A model generated the notes under the pieces. That model made no database searches and was not told the origin of the DNA. It worked only from the letters and a program-made list of their open reading frames with translations. Both the position numbers and the translations under genes were made by a program. Positions 56,363-64,000 of a stretch of 64,000 bases of DNA are shown piece after piece. This DNA is from Streptomyces sp. DHE7-1. GTDB lineage: Bacteria > Actinomycetota > Actinomycetes > Streptomycetales > Streptomycetaceae. The stretch is from NCBI GenBank assembly GCA_016432725.1, contig JACJDG010000003.1, forward strand, positions 3,720,001 to 3,784,000. Direction: 5' to 3'. Every line of letters starts with the position of its first letter. Position 1 is the stretch's first letter.

Positions 56363-56727
56363 TCAGTCGACGGAGGACAGAGGTACCGGTCCGGCGCCCG
56401 CCCCGCCGGGCACCGCCGCGGCGTTCGAGCGCCGCCGCCCACGGCCCGCCAGACGGCAGCCGACGCAGCCCGGGTGGCCCTCACGGGCCTGGGTGTCCCG
56501 GAGCCGCATGCCCCACTGCGCCCGCGGCCGCACGCCCGGGGCTTGCCCCAGCCGGACAGGTGCAGTGCCCAGGTCACCAGGACGCTCGCGGCGACGACGG
56601 CCAGGCCGCCGGCCACCCATGCCGCCGAGGCCGCGCACACGCCCCACCCCAGCACGCCGCTTCCGACGGTCGCGACGCCGGCGCCGGTCCAGCCGGCGAT
56701 CGTGTGACCCTCGTCGTACAGACTCAT
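56363..56727 (-). CDS. HGxxPAAW family small membrane protein (frameshifted)
   Basis: The product of about 122 residues starts MSLYDEGHTIAGWTGAGVAT, where EGHTIAGW matches the HGxxPAAW pattern. Two transmembrane helices follow (VGSGVLGWGVCAASAAWVAG and LAVVAASVLVTWALHLSGW). The frame changes at GGGG 56538-56541; with one base added it continues KPPGVRPRAQWGMRLRD, then HPGCVGCRLAGRGRR, and ends VPLSSVD. The CxxC near the C-terminus may bind metal. Divergent from the MarR gene, which probably regulates it through the shared region. Confidence 0.72.
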
Positions 56728-56760
56728 AAGGCCGCCTCCAGGGACAGCGACAGAAGTTCC

Positions 56761-56805
56761 CTCACGGGCTAAGACATTTACCTGACGAATATCTCACGAG
56801 CTAAG
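56761..56805. promoter_or_regulatory. Direct repeats in the marR intergenic region
   Basis: CTCACGGGCTAAG (56761-56773) and CTCACGAGCTAAG (56793-56805) are direct repeats 32 bp apart, about three helical turns. They flank an AT-rich core (ACATTTACCTGACGAATAT) where a promoter could lie. The location, immediately before the MarR start and opposite the small membrane protein, suits an operator. Confidence 0.6.
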
Positions 56806-56817
56806 GGATTAAGGAAG

Positions 56818-57309
56818 ATGGACGGCACGAACCGACCGCCCGCCGATCCGGCGCGGGCGCTGTCGGCGATGGACCACCTCATCGCCGCCCACCTGATCGG
56901 CCAGCAGGAACTGGCCCGGCGACTGGGCCTGAACGTCACCGACCTCACCTGCTTCGGCTTCGTCCTGGAAGCGGGCGAGGAACTGCTCACGGCCGGCGAC
57001 CTCGCGGCCCGGGCCCATGTGACCACCGGCGCGGTCACCGGAATCCTCAACCGCCTCGAACGCGCGGGCTACGTCACCCGCCGCCCCGACCCGGCCGACC
57101 GCCGCCGCGTCCGGGTGGCGCCCGTCCCGGCGGCGGTGGCCCGCGTCGAGGCGGTGTACGCCGGCCACTACCAGCGCGTCACGGCCCTGTTCGCCGACTA
57201 CTCCCCCGAGGAGCTGTCGGTCATCACCGACTGGTTCACCCGCGCGACGGCCCTGGCCCACGAGTACCTGGAGAAGCTGAACCACGACGACCCGCGGGAG
57301 GAGTGCTGA
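56818..57309 (+). CDS. MarR family transcriptional regulator
   Basis: A 163-residue winged-helix protein. The HTH is LLTAGDLAARAHVTTGAVTG and the wing is TRRPDPADRRRVRVAPV, both in the expected MarR order. ATG at 56818 has AAGGAAG upstream. It is divergent from the HGxxPAAW membrane gene, and the 90-base gap holds two 13-bp direct repeats that could be its binding sites. Effector unknown. Confidence 0.92.
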   Translation: MDGTNRPPADPARALSAMDHLIAAHLIGQQELARRLGLNVTDLTCFGFVLEAGEELLTAGDLAARAHVTTGAVTGILNRLERAGYVTRRPDPADRRRVRVAPVPAAVARVEAVYAGHYQRVTALFADYSPEELSVITDWFTRATALAHEYLEKLNHDDPREEC

Positions 57310-57381
57310 GCAACCGCCCCCACCGCGAGCCCGTTCCGGCGCCGGAGGCCGCGGCGGGTGCGGCGCTTTTCCGGAAACGCA

Positions 57382-57409
57382 GAAGGCCCCGGATCTCTCC
57401 GGGGCCTTC
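57382..57409 (-). terminator. Terminator downstream of tRNA-Arg(ACG)
   Basis: GAAGGCCCCGGA / TCCGGGGCCTTC forms a stem 8 bases beyond the tRNA 3' end on the minus strand. It could also stop the convergent marR transcript. Confidence 0.75.
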
Positions 57410-57417
57410 AACCTGTG

Positions 57418-57490
57418 TGCACTCGGCAGGATTCGAACCTGCAACCTTCTGATCCGTAGTCAGATGCTCTATCCGTTAAGCTACGAGTGC
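57418..57490 (-). tRNA. tRNA-Arg(ACG)
   Basis: The minus strand gives acceptor GCACTCG pairing CGAGTGC with discriminator A. The anticodon stem TCTGA/TCAGA encloses CTACGGA, so the anticodon is ACG, the substrate of TadA. The T loop is GGTTCGAATCC. Its 3' half is mirrored by the attachment remnant at 13703-13748. Confidence 0.95.
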
Positions 57491-57685
57491 TTGTTCTTTT
57501 GTTTTTGTCTTCCGCTCCCGGCCCTTCCGGCCCGCTCGCGGCGACAGGAAGAACATTACATGACTGCCGCCGTCATGTGAAATCCGATTCGCACACCCCT
57601 TGTGACCTGCGAAAACGCCGATCAGAGCGGGTGGAGCCGACAACGCCGAAGCCCCGGTCCTGGGACCGGGGCTTCGGGATGGGCG

Positions 57686-57776
57686 CGGAGGCGGAGGGAT
57701 TTGAACCCTCGATGGGCTTTAAGGCCCAAACCGCATTAGCAGTGCGGCGCCATAGACCGGACTAGGCGACGCCTCC
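57686..57776 (-). tRNA. tRNA-Ser(GCT)
   Basis: The minus strand gives acceptor GGAGGCG pairing CGCCTCC with discriminator G. The anticodon stem CCGCA/TGCGG encloses CTGCTAA, giving GCT. The long variable arm (TTTGGGCCTTAAAGCCCATC) is typical of serine tRNAs. A hairpin AAGCCCCGGTCC / GGACCGGGGCTT at 57649-57674 is its probable terminator. Confidence 0.93.
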
Positions 57777-57945
57777 AGCACAACCACTCACGCGAGCGCG
57801 CGACTGGTGCGTGCAGATGATGACACAGTCGAGCGTGCTGTCACCAATCGACCCCCACGGTACTAGGCACCGGGGTCACAGGGCAAAGGGCTTCGCCCGG
57901 CGGTGCGGCGCCGCAACGTCCGGGGCCGCGGGCGTTGATCAGGGC

Positions 57946-58513
57946 ATGGTCTCTGTCATGTCGTTCGTCCCGCGGGGCGTCCTGGTGTCGGCCCTCGCCG
58001 CCCTCTCGGTCCCGTCCCTGTCCGCCCTCGCCGCCCCACCGGCCACGGCCGCCCCGGTGGCACCGGTGGCACCGGTGACCACAGCCGCACACCTCGCACA
58101 CCTCGCGCACCTCGCGCACCTCGCGCCCAACCCGCCCGGCGCGGGTCTCATGCCCCGCCGGCGCGCCCGAGGACGAGACCGGTGACCACCTCACCGTCGT
58201 CGTCCGGCACGCGGGCCGCGGGCTGGACGGAACGTACGAGGTGTCCTGCCACCCCACGGCCGGAAACCACCCGGACGCGGCGGGCGCCTGCCGGACGCTC
58301 GACGCGAACACGCAGTGGGGCCGGGACACCTTCGCCCCGGTCGCCCCCGACAGCGTCTGCACCCTGGTCTACGGCGGGCCGGCCACCGCCCGGGTCACCG
58401 GCACCTGGGCCGGGCGCCCGGTCGACGCCGCGTACGACCGGGCCAACGGATGCGAGATCGGGCGCTGGGACCGGATGGTGCCGCTGCTGCCGGACCTCGC
58501 CCCACCCGCGTAG
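57946..58513 (+). CDS. Subtilisin inhibitor-like (SSI family) secreted protein (frameshifted)
   Basis: The signal peptide MSFVPRGVLVSALAALSVPS then SALAAPPATA precedes a low-complexity stretch with HLA repeats. The SSI domain is EVSCHPTAGNHPDAAGAC (first disulfide pair) then VCTLVYGGPATARVTGTWAG and DRANGCEIGRWDR (second pair). The reactive-site loop reads C-T-L-V-Y, so P1 would be Leu, where Streptomyces inhibitors usually have Met or Lys. The frame moves by two bases between the halves, consistent with one base lost from each of GGG 58143-58145 and CCCC 58153-58156. ATG at 57946 or 57958. It would inhibit extracellular serine proteases. Confidence 0.8.
58091..58126 (+). repeat. Short tandem repeat CACCTCGCR x4 in the SSI-like gene
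   Basis: Four tandem 9-base units encode HLAHLAHLAHLA between the signal peptide and the inhibitor domain, a likely slippage tract. Confidence 0.7.
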
Positions 58514-58783
58514 GCGGTCCCCGGCGCGGCCGTCGCTCACGTAAAGGTCCCGCGAAGGTCTCGCGGAGCCGGGAGGGGCGCGGAACGGGACCGGGAGGCG
58601 GCCCGCCGCACGACGGACGCGTACGGTCACATGTTCGCCGTCACTTCGTCGTGCGACCTCCCTCTCATCCGGCGTCGCGGGCGCAACCCGTGCCCTTAGA
58701 CTCCCTCGCGTGACACCCCGCGGGCCCGTTGGCAAGATGGCCCGAGCGGCAGGCAAGGTGCGGTGACAAGGAGGAAGCGTCTC

Positions 58784-61700
58784 GTGAGCAGCAGGCCATC
58801 CCGAGGCGCTGCTCGCCTCGCAGCCATACTCGACGCGCTGCCCGACGCGTTGGTCCTGGTCAACGCCAACGGAACCGTCGTCAACGCCAACACCATCGCC
58901 CTGGAGGCCTTCGAGGCGCCGGGGACCGCGCTCGTCGGGCGCGGGCTGCTCGATCTGCTGCCGCAGTTCGACTCCCGTCTCATCCCCGGCTCCATGCGGC
59001 GGCCCGATCACATGGACCCGCGCGGGCGGACCAAGCCGACCCGCATGATCGCGCGGCGGACCGACGGGACCGAGTTCCCGGTCGAGGTCACGAGCGCGAA
59101 TCTGGAGAACGGGCAGCAGGCGTACGACGGTTACGGCTACACCGGTGACGAGCTGCTGATGCTCGTGGTGCGCGACCTGTCGGGGACCGTGGACACCGAG
59201 GCCGAGCTGGCCCGTTCGCAGCGGCAGACCGAGATGATTCTGCGGGCGGCGTCGGAGGGTGTCGTCGGCACCGACACCGACGGGCGGATCGTGCTGGTCA
59301 ACCCGGCCGCCGCCCAGATACTGGGGTACCGGGCCGGCGAGCTGGGCGGCAAGGAGCTGCACACCCTCGTGCTGCACTCGCGCGCCGACGGCTCGCCCTT
59401 CCCGTACGAGGAGTCCCCGCTCGCCGACACCCTGCGCTCCGGGCGCAAGCACCGGGTGCGCGGGCAGGTGCTGTGGTCCAAGGGCGGGGACCAGGTCTCG
59501 GTCGACCTGACCACCGCGCCGGTGCGCGACGGCGACCAGCTCGTCGGCGCCGTGATGACCTTCACCGACCGCCGGCCGTACGACGACCTCGCCGACGAGA
59601 AGTCCGCCCTGGAGAAGGCGCACGCCGACGAGTTGGAGCGGCTCTCCGAGGAGCACGCCTCCGATCTGACCGCGCTGCGCCAGGCACACGTCACCGAGCT
59701 CGAGGAACTGCGCGAGCAGCACCAGGAGGAGCTGGCGGCCGGCGAGGAGCGGTACGCCGCCCTCGGCGAGCGGGAGAAGGACCGCTTCGAGGCGCTCGCC
59801 GGGCGGCACGAGCAACTGCTCACGCTGCTGGGCCGGTCGCTGCGCGGACCGCTGGACGAACTGCGCCGCGAACTGTCCGCCCTGGCCGCCGACGACGCCG
59901 GGCAGCTGTGGCCCGAGGCCAACCAGGTGCTGCACCACCTGTCCGCCGGGTACTCGCGCATCACCACGCTGATCGACAACGTGCTCGGCTACCAGCACCT
60001 CGACGCGGGCAGCGAGGACATCGCCCGTACGAAGGTGATGCTCGACGCCGTCGTCGCGGCCGGTGTGGAGGGGGCCGTCGAGCTGATCGGGCCCGGCCGG
60101 GTGCAGTTCGCCGTGCACGCGCCGCCCATCGAGGCCGAGGTCGACGCGCAGCGGCTCGCCACCGCGCTCGCGCATCTCGTCGCCGACGTGGCCGGTGTCG
60201 ACGCCACCGGCAACGCGCCCGTCTCGGCGGGCGGATACATGGACAACACGGTCGTGGTCGCGGCCGCCCAGCGCGGCGAGGTCGCGCGGATCGAGGTGCG
60301 CGGGCCGTACGGCGGGGGAGACCCGGTGCACGAGCCGATCGTGCGCGGGATCGTCCGGGCGCACGGCGGAGTGCTGCAGACGCACGAGGTGCCGGGCATG
60401 AGCGGCAGCGCGTACGTGCTCGAAGTGCCGCTCGGCGGCGGGGCCGGAGCGGTCGCCGCCCAGGTCCCGAACGCCCTGGAGGCCCCGGCGGAGGGTGCCG
60501 GGCCGGCCGGCGGACGGCGCCGGGCCCGCCGGGCCTCCACCGACGCCTTCCTGGAGAGCGACCTCCCCGGTGAGTCCGAGGAGCCCGCCGACGGGCGGAG
60601 GCGCCCTCGCCGACCGGGCGGCGGCGCCGGCGTGCGGCGGCGGCCGTCGAGGCGGCGGCGCCGGTGGTGGCCGAGGCCCAGGAGGGCGCGACCGGACGGC
60701 GACGCGGCCGGGCCGCCGAGCCCGGCACCGGTGGCGAGGGCGTGAGCGAGGGTGCCGTGATGACGGCGGCCGAGCATGCCGCGGGTACCGCCGCCGCGGG
60801 CAACGGACTCGGGGCCGCCGTGCCGCCGCAGGGCGTGCCCGTGCCCACGGGCCGCCGTGCCCGGCGGGACCCGGACGCGCCGCAGGCCGCCCTGCCGCCC
60901 GCGCTGCCCGCGGCCGGTGCGGAGCAGGCCCGGGCCGGTGCGGCCGACGACGCGCAGCCGACCGGCCGGCGCCGGCGGGCGCTGGCCGCGGCGCAGGAGC
61001 GGGCGGCGGCGCAGGAGTCAGGCGCCCGCACCGTCTTCGCCCTGCCGCCCGCCGAGGCCGACCGTTCGCCCGAGTCCGCCGCGACGGCGACGGGCACCGG
61101 TCGGATGACGGTGGCCGGCCAGGCACCGGTGACCGCTCAGGCACCCGGCCAGGCACCGGTGACCTCTCAGGCACCGGTGGCCGCTCAGGCACCGGTGACC
61201 GGCCAGGCGCCGGGTGCCGGTCAGACCCCCGTGGCCGTCGCGGGCGGCACGGACGACGACGGCCGGCACGACGCCGTGACGCCCGGCCAGGCCGAGGACC
61301 ACACCCCGCCGCAGCCACACCCCACCAGCGCACCGACCGGCCGCCGGCGGCGGGCCGTGGCCCAGCCGGGCGAGGCGGCGCGGGCGGCGGAGCCGGTTCA
61401 GGGCCTCGCCCCGGCCGCCCACGCCCCGGCCCAGGCCCCAGCCGGAACCGTTCCCGCTCAGGCGGCTCACGCGCAGCCCGCTCCCGGGCAGGCCGTCACC
61501 GGACCGGCCGGACAGCCGGCTCCGGGGCCCGGTGTTCCGGCGCAGGGTGCGGCCGCACCGGCGGCCCCCGCGGGGCAGCCGGGCGGCGCGGTCCACGCCG
61601 GTGTGCCGGCTCAGGCCGCCCCCGGTCAGCCGGTGGCGGTGCCGCACGCCGCGGTGCCCGCGCAGGGCGCCGCCGGCCAGGCCGCGCCCGTACCCCCCGC

Positions 61701-63301
61701 CCGGCCGGTTCCCGCGCAGGCGGCCCCGGGTCGGCCCGTGCCCGCACAGGGCACCCACGGCCAGGGCGTGCCCGCCCAGGGCACCCCGGCTCACGGAGTG
61801 CCCGTGCCCGCGCAGGCCGACGCCGCGGCGCGCCAGCCCGTCCAGGGACAGCGGCCCGCCACCGCGCAGGCCGCTCCCCGGCCGCCCAGCCACTGCCCGC
61901 CGAGGCGGCCGCCGGCCAGGCACCGGCGCCCCAGAGCGGCCCGGTCACCCCGGCCGCCGGCACCCCCGCGGCCGCCGTACCGCAGCAGTGGCCCGGTGCC
62001 GACGCCACCTCCGGCGCGGGCGTGACCGTGCCGCCGGCGCGGCAGCCGGGCCCGGCCACCACCCCCGCGTCCGGAACGCCGCTGCCCCCGGAGCACGCCG
62101 CCGCGCAGCCGCTGCCCCCCGCGCAGCCCCTGCCCGCCGAGGCACCGGGGAACGCCGCCGGTGACCCCGACTCCACCCAGGGCCGGGCGATCAGTGTCCG
62201 TACGCTCGGGCAGGGCGTGCCGTTCGCGCGGCAGGCCCTTCAGGTGCAGCAGACGACGCCCACCCCGCCCCCGCACGCGCCCGGCGGTTCCGGCCGCCGG
62301 CGGAAGCTGGGCACGCCGCCCGACCCCTCCGCACGCCAGGATGCGCAGCCGGAGCAGGGTGCCCGGCCGCATCCGCCGGCCGAACAGCCGCCCGCGCAGC
62401 CCTCGCTCGCGGGGCAGTCCCGGCTCGCCCCACCGCCGAGGGCGGCGGACGGTCGTACGCCATAGGCGCCCCGGACGCGAACGCGGCCGAGGGGCCGGAG
62501 CCGCTGGACGGTCCCGGTGGGGCGGTGGAGGTCGCCGACACCCCGCGCCCGCAGCCGCTGGACGACGAGCTGCCGCCGGAGCCGCTGGACAACCCGCGCC
62601 GGCTGCTGGTGTGGCCCGCGCCGGACGTGACGACCCAGCAGGCGCTGAGCGACCGCGGCTACCGTCCGGTCGTCGTGCACTCCCGTGAGGAGGTGGACGC
62701 GCAGATCGCGGCCTTCCCCGCCGCGCTGTTCGTGGACCCGCTCACCGGGCCGATCACCCGTACCGCGCTGCAGTCGCTGCGCCAGGCGGCGGTCGCCGCC
62801 GAGGTGCCGGTGCTGGTAACGGCCGGGCTCGGGCAGGCGACGCGCGAGGCCGCGTACGGCGCCGACCCCGCCGTCCTGCTGAAGGCGCTGGCGCCGCGGG
62901 ACAGCGAACAGCATCCGCCGCGGGTGCTGCTGATCGAGGAGCACGCGGAGATCGCGCTGGCGCTGACCTCGACGCTGGAGCGGCGCGGGATGCAGGTGGC
63001 GCGGGCCGCGAGCGACGCGGACGCGGTGACGCTGGCGGGGCAGTTCCGGCCGAACCTCGTGGTGATGGACCTGATGCAGGTGCACCGCCGGCAGGCCGGG
63101 TTCAGCGGCATCATCGACTGGCTGCGGGCGAACGGACAGCTCAACCGCACCCCGCTCGTCGTCTACACCGCGGCCGTCGATCCGGCCGACCTGCCCCGGC
63201 TGGCCTCCGGCGAGACCGTGCTGTTCCTCGCCGAGCGGTCCACCAGCCCCGAGGTGCAGAGCCGGATCGTCGACCTGCTGGCCGGCATCGGCACCAACTA
63301 G
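58784..63301 (+). CDS. Very large PAS-containing degenerate hybrid histidine kinase (three frameshifts)
   Basis: The GTG at 58784 follows AAGGAGGAAG. About 1,505 residues after correction at GGG 60593-60595, CCCC 61876-61879 and CCCC 62428-62431. Order: PAS 1 (LAAILDALPDALVLVNANGT, 10-140), PAS 2 (EGVVGTDTDGRIVLVNPAAA, 155-265), a coiled coil rich in E/R (275-345), a DHp-like region and an HATPase-like region (345-545). A linker of about 700 residues rich in A, P, Q and G follows, then a receiver-like domain (RVLLIEEHAEIALALTSTLE; LVVMDLMQV). The H box reads GRSLRGPL without His, the N box lacks Asn, and the receiver has EE for DD. This suggests a pseudokinase scaffold. Confidence 0.78.
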
Positions 63302-63339
63302 CGGGGACGGCCCGGCGCCGCCCCCGCCCCGAACGGCGA

Positions 63340-63367
63340 ACAGCCCCCGGCGCCTGCCGGGGGCTGT
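63340..63367. terminator. Bidirectional hairpin between the large kinase and acyl-CoA ligase genes
   Basis: ACAGCCCCCGGC / GCCGGGGGCTGT with a 4-base loop lies between two convergent genes. Confidence 0.75.
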
Positions 63368-63385
63368 CGGTTCACGCGCCGGGCG

Positions 63386-64000
<615 letters not shown>

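Noticed and set aside
58148..61333. 1,061-residue open frame antisense to the large kinase and SSI-like gene
   Set aside because: Long Arg/Pro-rich antisense frame without motifs, covering two recognisable plus-strand genes.
60495..62465. Separate proline/alanine-rich protein downstream of the PAS kinase
   Set aside because: Successive frames join smoothly at short G/C runs into one kinase-linker-receiver protein, so separate genes are not needed.

Overview
The window looks like a stretch of a Streptomyces chromosome. Base composition is very high in G+C, GTG and TTG starts are frequent, and the markers are typical actinomycete ones: Lsr2, a purS/purC/purD neighbourhood, dnaX beside the small SRP RNA, upp, a tadA pair and two tandem SigB/F-type sigma factors. 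From memory the order resembles the S. coelicolor region between purS/lsr2 and sigF/sigN. No search could be run here.

Layout. 1-10.4 kb: end of purS, lsr2, three tRNA-Gly genes, purC, an N,N-dimethylformamidase-like protein, an M48-like membrane protein, purD, dnaX and the SRP RNA. 10.5-20.4 kb: an actinomycete integrative element (AICE type) inserted in tRNA-Ser(GGA), flanked by ~120 bp direct repeats. It carries int, xis and a truncated repSA, a TPR remnant, a small nested segment bounded by tRNA-Arg-like att repeats, and cargo consisting of an 811-residue helicase-associated/WYL-like protein and an AAA ATPase behind a perfect palindrome. 20.4-37.5 kb: LysR, SDR and aldo/keto reductase genes, a SpoIIE-type phosphatase, a PGA-hydrolase-like protein, CopC/CopD, an iron-box-controlled penicillin acylase plus acetyltransferase pair (desG/desH-like), HhH-GPD, HdeD, HerA-like ATPase, LytR_C and upp. 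37.6-48.9 kb: tadA with its partner, tRNA-Ser(CGA), sigF- and sigN-like sigma factors, a marR-MFS-YceI group, an ANTAR protein, a PPOX protein and a TetR regulator. 49-57.3 kb: a response regulator, sensor kinase and two glycosyltransferases in one operon, a DUF2797 protein and a MarR gene divergent from a small membrane protein. 57.4-64 kb: tRNA-Arg(ACG), tRNA-Ser(GCT), a subtilisin-inhibitor-like protein, a very large degenerate hybrid sensor kinase and the end of an acyl-CoA ligase.

An overriding feature is about 30 apparent single-base losses in short G or C runs that break otherwise conserved genes. Almost every one is repaired by adding one G or C to a run. The simplest reading is sequencing or assembly error, so most broken genes here are annotated as one interrupted coding region and not as true pseudogenes. 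Truly degenerate genes are those at the rearrangement junction inside the mobile element.
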